From NCBI RefSeq assembly GCF_000471905.2, contig NW_006499776.1:813166-877165 (forward strand): DNA of 64,000 nucleotides. Reading direction: 5' to 3'. The translations under genes were made by a program, and so were the position numbers. The stretch is from Amborella trichopoda. Lineage: Eukaryota; Streptophyta; Magnoliopsida; Amborellales; Amborellaceae. Positions within the stretch are counted from its first letter, which is position 1, and each line of letters begins with the position of its first letter. The notes under the pieces are model-generated. The model saw nothing but the letters and a program-made list of their open reading frames with translations, did not search any database and had not been told where the DNA came from. This document shows, one piece after another, positions 34,460 through 45,356 of this stretch.

Positions 34460-35290
34460 ATGGTTGTAAGTGAGCCCAACGATGCGCTGAAAGAGCACAT
34501 GAATAAGTTTGAGGATATGGTGCACACGATGATGGAAAAAATCGATCATATCGACGCTGCATGCTAGTCAGCTAACCATGAGGTAAACTCCCATCACTCT
34601 GATGGTCCTCCTCCACGGCAGCCCCCTCCTTCTACCTCACAAGAAAATTCTATCCCTCATCTCGTCTCTCAGACAGACATTGATGCTATGGTCGCCCATA
34701 GCCTAAAGAACAGACAAATCTCGGGGATACATGGTGCGATGCCTTATCAAAGCCCATACCCCTCATATATTGATCAGGTCCTGTTTCCCTCAGATTATAA
34801 GAAAGGAAAGTTTCCTTTATTCAATGGAACCACGTCCCCAAACCAGCATATTGCCTACTTTCAGGCAGCATGTCAAGAAACTGCAGCTGATGGGAGACTT
34901 ATTCTCCGATAGTTCGTTGAAACCCTCGATGGCCTAGCAATTCAATGGTATGCCCGACTTCCTCCAAACTCAGTGCATACATGGGAGGAGATGGGGAAAT
35001 TATTCTATCAATGCTTTTATGAGGTCGAGAGAGAGGTTCAAACCATCGAACTTCTCACCCTGACTCAAGACCCTGATGAACTCGTGGATCAGTTCATATC
35101 AAGATGGAGAAATTTGGCTTCCCGCCATTCTAACCCTATGCCTGAGAAGTACGCAGTCCAAACTTGCGTGAGGAACATGCGACCCGAGATCGCTCTGCAT
35201 ATCGCGATCTCTAATCCAACCTCCAAGTCAGAGTTGATCTCTAAATCAGCTCTCAGAATAACACATGGGGAAGCCAAAAAAAAGGGGTAA
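34460..35290 (+). pseudogene. gag of element B (two stops)
   Basis: The frame starts at ATG 34460 (MVVSEPNDALKEHMNKFEDM), matching the C gag start at 54922. Core sequence includes DIDAMVAHSLKN, PLFNGTTSPNQHIAYFQAAC, WYARLPPNSVHTWEEMGKLF, EVQTIELLTLTQDPDELVDQ and RNMRPEIALHI, fitting PF03732 gag. TAG stops lie at 34565-34567 and 34910-34912; the second is CAG (Gln) in C. The frame ends at 35290 and the knuckle region continues in another frame. The protein would form the particle shell and bind the element RNA. Confidence 0.92.
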
Positions 35291-35469
35291 TCAGTGCAGC
35301 TGTCATGGTCACTGATTTAGAGAAGGCTCGCTTCCAAACTTTAGACCTCTCTACAGGGGTAAGCGCAGCAAAGGTAATGCCCCAGGTTGGCAAGCAACAA
35401 TAGTCGTACAATCGAGTACCCCCACCATCCAACCTTCAACGAGGTGATTATTTCACCAAGCATAGGAAC

Positions 35470-35920
35470 ATGATCTATCCCTTCGAGAAGGAATGGGTCC
35501 CTGCGCTGTTTCGGTTGTTGTTGGAACATAATATGATCCATCTTTCAAAAGCCAAGTTCCCCGAGCAACCTGGCCTTGACACTCAGGTGAATTATTGCAC
35601 CTATCATCAGAGGATCAATCATCCCACAGGTGACTGCTACACGCTGAAGGATATTATCAAGGCCCTGATTCAGAAGGGTCAAATAAATCTTGAAGACTTA
35701 AAGAAGGCCTTTGCGGCAACCTAGGCATCCCATGCAACAACCATTCAAGTGGAAGACTAAATGCCTGCCATCCTTTACGCCTTCTTCATTATAATGCTTT
35801 AGGAAAGCATAATCACACTAAAATATTCAAGGCAACCCTGTCACCTTGCTTAGAGGATTGAAGATCGTTGGTGCCCATATCATCAGATAAGAGACCATTA
35901 CCTGTCAAAATGCACAAGTT
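35470..35920 (+). pseudogene. gag knuckle region of element B, two C-x2-H-x4-H-x4-C motifs
   Basis: The open frame 35470-35724 has the first motif, YCTYHQRINHPTGDC, followed by YTLKDIIKALIQKGQINLED. A second motif, WCPYHQIRDHYLSKC, lies at about 35871-35915 and is followed by TSFLDIFTKKIQ. Both have all four zinc-binding residues. The spacing C-x2-H-x4-H-x4-C is one I recall from plant Tat-type gag proteins, in place of the retroviral C-x2-C-x4-H-x4-C. A stop separates the two parts in B. Confidence 0.82.
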
Positions 35921-36164
35921 TCCTTGATATATTCACAAAGAAAATACAGCAGTGTCAGGAGTATTACAATCTCCCTGTAAGTGATCCCCATGTCATTCCT
36001 CTATCGGGGTAAGAAGATCTCACAAAGCAGGACCTTCCTAACAATGAATCGGACTCTACCGAATCCTCGACTTCCCAGCCATGGATAACATGCCATGGCC
36101 AAGAAAACTCAATTCCTTAAGGCGAGAAGCAGTTCGCTAAGCTAAAGTTGTTCGCAACCCCAGT

Positions 36165-37177
36165 GTGATGAATCAAACATCACCTCAAAAAACCAGAAAG
36201 AGACGAGCACTAAGGGTTGCTTGCAGAAAAAACAAGACCGCTCAACCACCAGTCGAGCAGGAGTTTCTCAGGCCTCTTCCTCCACTGCCAACTTTACAAG
36301 ACTTCATCCCTGGCAAGATCCTTCTTCCTTCTTCATCTTGTCAAGAAGACGCGAGCCATTGTCCACACAGCACACGTTCAGTGAGGGTGATGACATTAAA
36401 AGCATTCCTCAACAGTCTAAGCAAGGGAAAGACCTAAAAGACCCCCTGGACATGTCCAATCCTGATGATGACATAAAACGCTTCCCAGATCGGTCTGATG
36501 AGGGGAACAACCTTAAAAATCACCCACCTTCTAACCCTTCTCCGTCTTCTTCTCTGTCTTCTCATTCTTCCTCTTCTACGTTCCCTGCAGGTACACGTTG
36601 ATAAGCTCAGACTCTCGATCGAGAATTCATAGGAATCAATATAGGCAGGACGCAGCGAAAATGATTGAGAAAGTCGCTGGCGCAGGCAACAAGATTCTAA
36701 ACAGTTGCTGATGCCCTGGCAGCTAAAGCCAAGGCAGAGCCACCTTCTTCAAAGAAGCATAATAAGTCGAAGCTAAGGAAACCCCAATGGCCCCTTGAGC
36801 CTGACTTTGAGTAGATACTAAAAGAATTAAGAGGGAAAAGATGCTACTCTTAAGAAGCTTTCCACATGGTACAAGTCTATGAAGTGTCAGCCCGAGCGGC
36901 ACAAATACTGCAGACACCCATTCAAAGACCATGTGATTTGTAGGAGGACACTTCTTGAGCTACAATCGTTGAATCTCAAATTCCTTGTAATCTCCATGTT
37001 AATCTTCTTCAGCCAGAGATACAGTCTATATTTATGGAAGATCGTTCCGTTCTTAAGTTTGGGGAACGTACAGAAATTGTGAGCCAACATGGACCTCTAT
37101 CGGAGGAGGAGTTCTCAGGATCATGGGTCTCTACACTCGTGGTTGATTAAAAGACCTATGAAAATAACGAGGAAGAG
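36165..37177 (+). pseudogene. gag-RT spacer region of element B
   Basis: It has the conserved patch VEQEFLRPLPPLPTLQDFIP (from about 36250), Ser/Pro-rich stretches, and LRKPQWPLEPDFE at about 36770, followed by TAG (36812-36814) where A has CAG and by TAA (36851-36853), also CAG in A. From 37080 an acidic part (EELQEALEEWEEG) runs into the RT. No protease motif is visible between the knuckles and the RT in this copy or its sisters. Its function is unknown to me. Confidence 0.7.
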
Positions 37178-38200
37178 TTGCAAGAGGCCCTAGAAGAGTG
37201 GGAAGAAGGCAGTCAAGCCACAGCTGACGAGCTCGAGGAGATAAATCTTGGAGACGAAGCCAACCCCAGACCCACTTTCATTTATGTGATTATGTCTCTA
37301 GAAAAGAAAGAGGATTTCACTACCTTCTTGAGAGCAAACCGGGAAGTATTTTCTTGGCATTATCATGAGATGCCTGGTTTAGACCCTCAAGTCGATGTTC
37401 ACCGTCTAGACATTGATCCAACTGTTAAACCTGGCAAACAAAAATCAAGAAGGTTCAGGCCTGACCTTGAAATGCAGATAGATGTCGAGATAACCACACT
37501 CAGACAAACAGGTTTTATCCGTGAAGTCAAGTACTCTAAATGGCTAGCAAATGTCGTTCCGGCCAAGAACAAGAATGGTAAAATCAGGGTGTGTATTGAA
37601 TTTCATGATTTGAATACGGCCTGTCCCAAGGATGACTTCCCATTTTCATTCACCGAGATGTTCAATGACTTTACAGCTCACTGTCAAATCGTTTCCTTCA
37701 TGGATGGATACTCTAGGTATAATCAGATAAGGATGGCGCCCGAAGATGAAGAGGCCACTGCATTCTTAACTCCAAAAGGGATCTTCTGTTACAGAATGAT
37801 ACCTTTTGGATTAAAGAATGCTGACGCCACATACCAGAGAGCAATGACGACCATTTTCAAAGACTTGATGCACAAAGAGGTGGAGTATTATGTAGATGAC
37901 TTGGTGGTAAAATCCGAAGAGAAGGATGCTCATATGAGAGGCCTTGAAAAGGTATTTCAGCGCTTGTCTTCATCAACTTAAAATGAACGCGCTAAAATGT
38001 GCTTTTGGCATACATTTCTTGTGATTCATTGTCAGACATCAAGGGCTTGAAGTTCAGCCAGTCAAGATCAAGGCAATCCAGGAAATGCCATCACCAACTA
38101 CACTCCGAGATCTGTGGTCCCTTCAAGGGCAACTGGCATACATTTGCAGGTTCATCTCGAACCTCTCAAGTTGCTGTAAACCCTTTACACACTAGCTAAA
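37140..38200 (+). pseudogene. reverse transcriptase of element B
   Basis: The open stretch to 37981 (267 codons from 37178) holds WHYHEMPGLDPQVDVHRLDI, RRFRPDLEMQIDVEI, GFIREVKYSKWLANVVP, NGKIRVCIEFHDLN, SFMDGYSRYNQI, FLTPKGIFCYRMIPFGLKNA and YYVDDLVVKSEEKD. The two Asp of YVDD and the upstream Asp of FMDG are present, though the common RVCVDFRDLN is altered to RVCIEFHDLN. A frameshift near 37965 moves the thumb region (KCAFGIHFL, ICRFISNLSS) to another frame. It is the best preserved coding block in the window but cannot give a full protein. Confidence 0.94.
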
Positions 38201-38230
38201 GAAAGATACCCCATTCATCTGGGACAAAGC

Positions 38231-39154
38231 ATGTCAGGTAGCCCTTGCCAACATCAAGCATTATTTACTCGACCCTTCAGTAAACCGCTCATTCTAGACG
38301 TGACTGCTTTAGACGAATCGTTCAGAGTATTGTTGGCGCAAAACAATGAAGAGGAAAAAGAGACTGCGTTATATTACCTCAGCTGCAAGATGCAAGGGGC
38401 CGAGAAGAATTATCCCCCAATTGAGAAGATGTGCTTGGCCCTGATCTTCACAGTACAAAAACTCTGTCATTACTTGCTTGGTCACGAAGTTAAACTTATA
38501 TCTAAAGCTGATCCTGTAACGTTTCTCATGACACGCCCATGCATGTCGAGATGCCTTGCTAAGTAGGCATTATTGCTGATGGAGTTCGACATCATGTATG
38601 TCTCACAAAAGGCCATCAAGGGTCAGGCCTTGGCTAACTTTCTCGCAGCACACCTGGTATCGCCAGAATCTCCTTTATCAAGCGACCTCCTTGATGAAGA
38701 AGTATTTTGTGCTGACCTTGTTCATATATGGGAATTGTACTTCGACGAAGCATTCCAATCAGATCGAGGAGGCACTGGAGTAGTATTCCTGACTCTGAAA
38801 GGAGGAATATTGCCACTTTATTTATCCGTCGCTCAACTCGGTTCTCATAATGAGGCAGAATATCAGGCCCTTATAATCAGACTAAAGATAGCCTTCGGCC
38901 TCTTCTTGGAGTAGCTCAAGATATATGGTGACTCTGAATTGGTTATCCAGTAGCTAAAAGGGATATATGATGTGAGAAAAGACACTCTCAAGCCTTATCG
39001 TTATACTGCAAAATCATATATGGCCCAGTTTGAGGACGTATCCTTGAATCACATCCCTAAGAGGCTCAACTCACAGGCTGATGCACTTGCAAAACTCGGC
39101 GCTACAATTCAATTGTCCTCATCAGGACCCACGCTTGTTTGGGTGGCAAAATGA
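38231..39154 (+). pseudogene. tandem RNase H domains of element B (three TAG stops)
   Basis: One frame covers both domains. First is the RT-attached RNase H: PLILDVTALDESFRVLLAQ, EKNYPPIEKMCLALIFTVQK and YLLGHEVKLISKADP. The second is the additional RNase H: WELYFDEAFQSDRGGTG, GSHNEAEYQALIIRLKIAF, YGDSELVIQ and HIPKRLNSQADALAKLGA, with all four expected acidic residues. TAG stops lie at 38564-38566 (TGG in A), 38912-38914 (CAG in A) and 38951-38953 (CAG in A). Presence of the second domain places the family in the Tat lineage. Confidence 0.92.
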
Positions 39155-39309
39155 AGACACATCGAACTACGAATCGAGGTTAACTTGGATGACAAGAGAA
39201 ATATCTTCACTGAGTGCCCTCCTTATCCATTTGGAGTACTTCTATCAGCTAAAGAAGTAATCAAGACTGACCAGTGAATAACACAGAGTCAAGGAACTAA
39301 GGGTCGAAT

Positions 39310-40616
39310 CAAGAACCACAATTCTTTGACCCAATATGCGTCGAAATTGAGCAGGTAGAATATTGGAGAGAGCCCACCACTAGTTTCCTAAAACATGGTA
39401 GGCTCTCAGAAGATCGTATCAAACGTAGCAGCCTATGTCGAATGTCTACTAAGTATACCCTCCTTGAAGGAGATGCTCTCTTCATATGGTCATTTGACGA
39501 CATTCTTCTTAGATGCGTCGATATCCATGAAGCAAATAAGGTGTTAGAAGAAGTCCACTTAGGCATTTGTGAACTGCACCAGTCTGGTCGTAAGCTTTAT
39601 GAATGAATACGTAGGTTCGGATACTACTGGCCTTCCATGATGGTCGATTCCTTAAGCCACGTTAAAAAATGCCAAGTATGCCAAATACACTCCAGCCTAG
39701 TTCACCAGCCTCTAGAGCCCTTGCACCCTACAATTGCATCATGGCCCTCCTCACAATGGGGTATGAACATCATAGGGCTTATTGGCCCTCCTTCCACAAT
39801 GGACCATGTTTTTATCCTAGCTGTAACACATTATTTCTCTAAGTGGGCTGAAGCGGTCCCCTTTAAGCAGGTTCCTAGGACTGTAATGTCCTACTTCATT
39901 CAACATCATATCATATATCATTTCGAAGTGCCCGACCAGATTATATCTGACAACAGTCCTCAATTTAGCAGTTATCACATCAATGGCTTAGTTAACCAGT
40001 TTGGTTTCGAATGGAAGTACTCGGCTGTGTTCCACCCTCGGGCGAATGGATTAGCTGAGGCTTTCAATAAGACTCTGTGCAACGTCTTAAGAAAGTCTGT
40101 ATCAAAAACAAGGAAGAACTGGCATAAGAATCTTCCCAAAGCACTATGGGTTTATCGTACTACTATGCGAAATGCTACTTATTCCACTCCTTATTCTCTG
40201 GTCTCTGGGGGTGAAGCAGTTTTACCTCTCGAAATACAAATCCCTTCAATGAGAGTCGCTATTCACTAAGGAATAACCGAAGATGAGAGAGTCAAGATCG
40301 GGTATCAAGAATTGGATGCACTCGATGGAAAGAGGCTAGAGGCTCAACAGAACCTTGAACTCAACCAAGGGAGAATGAAGATGACTTTTGACAAGTCTGT
40401 CAAGATCTGCGCATTCACCCGTGGTGATCCAGTCTTAGCTGTTAAGAGGCCTATTGTTATGCATGGCCGGCATAAAGGGAAGTTCGAGCTTAAGTGGAAA
40501 GGTTCCTTTATAGTAAAAAAGGTCTCGCCCAACAGAGCCTACATACTGGCACATCCTGAAGGAGAGGAAGCAATGCCCCTATCAGTGGACGATACTTAAA
40601 GAAGTACTACCCATAA
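39310..40616 (+). pseudogene. integrase of element B
   Basis: The zinc-binding part has H-H and C-C ligands (EEVHLGICELH, then VKKCQVCQIHSS). The core shows SQWGMNIIG, where Asp usual in WGMDI is Asn; ISDNSPQFSS with the second Asp; and RANGLAEAFNKTL with the Glu. The open stretch 39637-40269 ends at a TAA (40267-40269) where A has CAA. The C-terminal part (TRGDPVLAVKRPIVMHGR, LKWKGSFIVKK) follows. A one-base loss near 40575 puts the last codons out of frame; the ancestral stop is probably TAA at 40614-40616. The catalytic Asp to Asn change alone would inactivate it. Confidence 0.92.
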
Positions 40617-40977
40617 CGCTATTCAATAAAAAGAGACTCGACGCAAAAATAAGCAAGACAGTCCAAACAAGTTCTAACTCTTTTTATTGCAGTAAAAAAA
40701 TGAGTTGCGAGTTATAAGCTAAAGAAGCCCATTACTAGGGACGTTACAAGTCTTTTGCACCTCGGGATAAGAGGACTGTTACTGGCCCAAATAAAAGTCC
40801 TCCTCATGAAGAAGAAGTGAAACCACTTACAGAATTATCTTCAATTCATCTGACGAGTAAGAGGATGGTTATAGGCCAGCCACTCCAATAAGTTAGCTTC
40901 AAACCATCCGATATGTATATAAAACATACAAGTCAGATGTCTCACCTAACCTATACATCAACATACAACATAGGATT
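40617..40977 (+). other. post-integrase spacer, element B
   Basis: This matches A 24225-24541 in reverse (shared AAGCCCATTACTAGGGA). It contains weak repeats of GGATAAGAGGA type, corresponding to the clear 43-bp triplet in A. No gene is seen. Confidence 0.6.
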
Positions 40978-41155
40978 CATCGACTTGTGTATCAAACATA
41001 CAAAGTGGGCTAGACCTGGCAAGGAACTTTTCATATGATGGAAAGCATACCCAGTTCACAGTGTATGCCCTTCCACAGAACAACATGGACTTCACTGTTG
41101 TGCTGGAGAATTTGGATTCCAATGGGTACCACAAGCCCTGCCTCACCATCGTTCA
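40978..41155 (+). pseudogene. argonaute (AGO4-clade) N-domain fragment carried by element B
   Basis: This is the same fragment as at 24043-24225, in the sense of the element and about 360 bp after the integrase stop. From 41031 the frame reads SYDGKHTQFTVYALPQNNMD followed by FTVVLENLDSN; upstream, HRLVYQTYK lies in a frame shifted by one base, with a TAG in between. The best-kept 45 bp (GCCCTTCCACAGAACAA and what follows, 41067-41111) differ from A at one position only. The resemblance to AGO4/6/9 N domains is from memory. No other part of an argonaute gene is seen. Confidence 0.72.
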
Positions 41156-41279
41156 CCACTTTATGTCTGCCCATGAACATCGTCGTACATATCTCATCGT
41201 TGAACATCGCAAATCCTGCATAAGACTTACTGCCACATGTGAGAATTACTCTCTGCATCATGACAGGCCACACTGTTGA

Positions 41280-41470
41280 TGAGCGCTGTTTGAAGTTAGC
41301 ACCGATTGAGTCTTCCAGAGGCTAATGCTGGCTGAACTCCTAACGCTAGTTCCCTTTCTTAAGGATCAACACCAGTTGTCTCAGCATCTGTTACACTTCC
41401 AAATCATCAGTTCTGGTTGCCCTAGTGCCGGTTGCACTTCTGTTAACACCGGACCTGTCGCGACTGTTCG
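41280..41470. repeat. GCACCGG/CTAGTGCCGGTTG repeats, element B
   Basis: Five or six diverged units of about 28-40 bp carry cores such as GCTAATGCTGGCTGA, CACCAGTTG and TAGTGCCGGTTG. They match A 23591-23850 in reverse. Confidence 0.6.
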
Positions 41471-42229
41471 CTTCCCAGGACTCCTCTTTTTTGGGGCTTA
41501 AGTTTTCACACCCCCTTAATGGTCGCACGATTTCCAAGGGCGACGGTTCACCTCCCACGACTACTCACCCTCCTGCAACCATACACCTTCCACGACAGTC
41601 CACCTCCTGTGACCGTTCGTCTCCCGTCGAAACTTATCCTACATGGCCGGAAACCCACTTAGAAACTTTCCTCTATCGTGTTTTGGCCGAGAAGTCACCA
41701 AAACCTCTGAAAAATCACTACAACCATGGGAAACCCATTAAAACTCCCCGAAAAACTACCAAGACTTGCGAAAATTCTTACCACTGTGCTTCCCGCCTCT
41801 TCCACATTAAAAAAACTACAGCTGGAGCTTTTTTGTTCCCCAAAAAACTCCCCAGAGAACTCTCTTTTCTCACTCCTTTCCCTGTAAACTTCACCAAATT
41901 CTTGACAAAGTTTGTTTGCTGAAGGCCTTCACAGCAAAATAGCTAGGAATCCCACTATTTGCCGAATACCTTCCCTACAAAAATTTTGCTAAAGTCCCAT
42001 TGCTTGCTGGAACTTCAACCTTATACCCTCTCCTCACTGTTAAAGAAACCTTTTGTTTAAGTTTTTACCATCGGTGAAAAGTGAAAAAAATGGGATTTGA
42101 GCCCCTTATATAGACCACACTACCGCCAAATGCCCCTCGCAAACTGGGAATTCCAATCACGTTTAAGGGAATCCGAGCGACGATGAGCCAAGTCGAGCTT
42201 TGACTTGAGGCCCGAGGTAACTCTCATGA
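41471..42229 (+). other. middle 3' region of element B, no gene seen
   Basis: It is homologous in part to A 22831-23590. The first 200 bp have short units with CCTCCCACGACT and CACCTCCTGTGACC. A 165-codon open frame (41425-41922) is not conserved in A. I see no gene. Confidence 0.6.
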
Positions 42230-42560
42230 TCCATGCCTAGTGCCGGCTACTCGGTTGAAGTGACTTGGGGTCGGGTGAATTTCAAACAACCCTAGCACCG
42301 GTTGACTTGACGCCAAGTGAATTCCAAACAACCTTAGTGCCGGTTGACTTGGCGTCGAGTGAATTTCAATAACTTAAACCAAGCGTCGGTTGTGTCAAGA
42401 CAATGTCACGGCTCGTTCATAACGCCAGCTGACTTTTAAACAACCCGGCTCTGATTGTGTTTTCGAAGACTCAGCGCCTGTTGAACACTCACAAGAAACA
42501 ATTATTGCTATGCCTGGTGCTGACTGTATTTCAAGCCGTCTATTGTAGACCATTTCCAGC
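42230..42560. repeat. TAGTGCCGGTTGACTTGG repeats, element B
   Basis: About five units of 30-45 bp occur with AGCACCGGTTGACTTG and TAGTGCCGGTTGACTTGG, in the reverse orientation relative to A 22376-22830. Confidence 0.7.
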
Positions 42561-42839
42561 TAAAGTCGTTTATGTCCCACCACTATCCCTAGTGGAGTTG
42601 CACCCAGGTCGTCACACCCAAGCCATGGCCTATCATCCTCAATGGGGTCAGGCGCAAGCCATTATTCATCATCCTTAGTAGGAGCCACACCCATACTGCA
42701 GCCCATTATCCCCAGTGGAGTTAGGGTCATTCTTACCTCTTCAATTCTTGGTGGGTCTGTTTCACACTAAGCTATCTTATCCTCAGGGAGTCGGATCACC
42801 ATCCTCAAACCTATTCCCCATAGAGAGCCCTAGCCTCGG
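42561..42839. repeat. ATCCCTAGTGGAGTT-type repeats, element B
   Basis: Diverged ATCCCC-GTGGAGT units recur at 42580, 42630, 42710 and 42780. This is the B version of the CTCC…GGGGAT block. Confidence 0.65.
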
Positions 42840-43830
42840 TCCATGCTGCACGACCCTAAACAGCACAGCCCAAGTTTAGATGCACGACCCTAAACTGCAC
42901 AACCATGTTTCGTGTTGCATGACCCTAAACTGCACAGCCCAGGTCTAGCTACATAACCTTAAATTGCATAGCTCAAGTCAACCTTAAACTGTAGTGGAGG
43001 TATAGTTGCACAACCTTAAACCGCATGATCCTAGTTGTATGACTTTAAACTGCATAACCATAGTCCAGCTATATGACCTTAAAGCATAGTGCACATCTTA
43101 GCCACATGACGTTAAAGGACTCAAAACTACATGACCTTAAACTGTAGTGGAGGTCTGCGCTGCATGACCTAAACTGCACAGTCATGGTCTAAATGCACAA
43201 CCCTAAACTGCATAGTTAAAACTACATGACCTTAAACTGTAGCAGCGGTCCGTGCTGCACGACCCTAAACTACACAGTCCAGGTCTAGCTGTACGACCCT
43301 AAACTGCATAGCCCAGGTCCAAACTATATGACCTTAAACTATAGCGGAGGTCTAGTTGCACGACCTCAAATTATACGGTCATAGTTGTATGACTTTAAAT
43401 TGCATAACCACGGTCCAGCTGTATGACCTTAAACCATAATGCACGTCTGAGCCGCATGACGTTACAAGGACTCAGCACCATGGTCCAAACTATATGACCA
43501 TAGCTATAGCGGAGGTCTAGTTGCACGATCTTAAACTGCACTATCCTAGTTGTATGACTTTAAACTACATAACCACGATCCAACTGTATGAGCTTAAATC
43601 ATAGCACATGTCTTAACCGCATGATGTTTAAAGGACTCAAAACCATGGCCCAAACTATATGACCTTAAAGTGTAGCGGAGATCTAGTTGCACGACCTTAA
43701 ACTGCGTGGTCCTAGTTGTATGACTTTAAACTGCATAACCACGGTCCAGCTGTTTGACCTTAAACCATAGTGCACGGCCTGGTTGTAGGGTGATAAACTA
43801 TTTTGCATAGGTCCCAAAGGTATGACCTTT
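42840..43830. repeat. 35-bp-type array in the 3' region of element B
   Basis: About 30 units of 29-36 bp share TGCATGACCCTAAACTGCA or ATATGACCTTAAACTATAGC, the reverse complement of the TTTAAGGTCAT units. Longer composite periods are seen, for example CCGCATGACGTTAAAGGACTC near 43100, 43460 and 43620. Confidence 0.88.
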
Positions 43831-44165
43831 AAAACCTTGCCCCCACATACTTGCACACGCCTTTACGTGCACTTTAATGCATGCCTTCCCTAACCTACTT
43901 GTTAGTGTGCGTGCACCACCTTCACTACCTCCCTAGTGAGTTCATTCCTTTCATCATCCTACATCTTTCCCCAGTGAGTCTCACCCATGCTCACAAAAGG
44001 GCGAACCATCCCACCACTTATACTCGTCGTAAGCTAGTGGGTCACCATTTTCCATATTCCATCCATACATCATCCATCTTTCATAGGTTGCCTCGTGCCA
44101 TCTCCCCAAAAGTGAACTTAAACCACTACCATGCCCACTCCATGGCGTCTATAGACTGCCTTCCA
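43831..44165 (+). other. conserved island between 35-bp units, element B
   Basis: The stretch around 43960-44130 matches A 21310-21600 and C 48975-49370. In one frame all three read similarly (SLTHAHK, then TRRKLVGHHFPYSIHTSSIF in B; TRRELVGHH in C). This may be chance retention of homologous DNA or a small reading frame; I do not recognise it. Confidence 0.5.
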
Positions 44166-45356
44166 TCTCCATTGTGGTCCAACTGTATGACCTTAAACTA
44201 TAGTGCACGTCCTGGCCGCATGACGTTAAACTGTTTCTCACAGGTCCCGAAGGCATGACCTTAAACACGCCTTCACAAAAAAATTTGATGAAATAACGGG
44301 CATGGTGTATACCTTAAAAAGGAAACACTATGAGTAAAATGAAGGACGGACATGGTCATGAGACCACGAGTAAAAGAGTTCCATGAATAAAAAAACCTGG
44401 TACAGTGAAAACTCGAAAGGGCATCGTGAGTAAAATGGATGAAATGGGTGGACATAGCCAAAAGGTTATGGGTAAAAGAGCCCCAAAGTAAAATGAAGTT
44501 GGTGAAAACCATCTCTAAGGCGCCGCTTTCCAAGTTTAAGCAAAAATCCGCAAAGGACATCTGGACCAATAAACAGGTTGATGCAGTACTCGTCTCAACA
44601 GGTGGCTTCCGCCCTCACTCAAAAGAAGACAATCCCTAGTGTCACCATGCCAGGACTCCAAAAGTATGAGCTTCCAGGAAAAGATTCCGACAGCCTAAGT
44701 CCAGTTGCAAAAGGACTTGAAAGATAGAAGACTCGCCAAGACGGAAAGACAAATCTGATGAAGGAGAATGTTATTCTCATAAGGTCACAAACACACTCTA
44801 GAAATGAACACTAAAAAGTCAAGAAACTGACAAAGCAAGGGTCAAACCCGTCAGAGACTTCAGCATGCCTAGCCGGCAAGACCAGACCTTCGGGATCGAT
44901 CAATAAAACTGCCCTCTACTAGACTCGGTAGACAAGACCTACAGTGGTACTCTGATCATCAAAAGCAAACTTGGTGTAGTAGCAAACAACACCGACCAAA
45001 AGCAAACAAACGAACCCAGACCAAATGGGAATAATGCCCTTCAACATGGCCCTCAATTGCCAAATAGGCCTAATTCTGACTGACGAGGTTCGTACAAATC
45101 CTCTGCTTCAGAATCACCAATAGTCCTCACAAGGGTGAGGACTTTGATACGATCCCTCAAAAACGTCTCTTCTCCCCTAAAGTCTCCACGGATGGACCCA
45201 TGACTAATGCATCCCTAAGTCTGACCATCCTAGTTATACCATTCCGTGAATCTCCTCGATGTCCACGTGGTCTTGTGACTAGGAAGGAAAAAAGTAAAAG
45301 CCGAAGGAAATTTTCCAAATGTTGTCCTTCTCACTTCTCTTGAATGGCGCCAAAAT
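44166..45356 (+). other. distal 3' region of element B
   Basis: It starts with three 35-bp-type units (44166-44275), then GAGTAAAA-bearing units of about 30 bp (44290-44530), then a unique part to the 3' LTR. The block 45070-45310 is homologous to A 20000-20240. A clear polypurine tract is not seen before the LTR; the purine-rich GGAAGGAAAAAAGTAAAAG lies 60-80 bp upstream (45280-45300). Confidence 0.65.
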
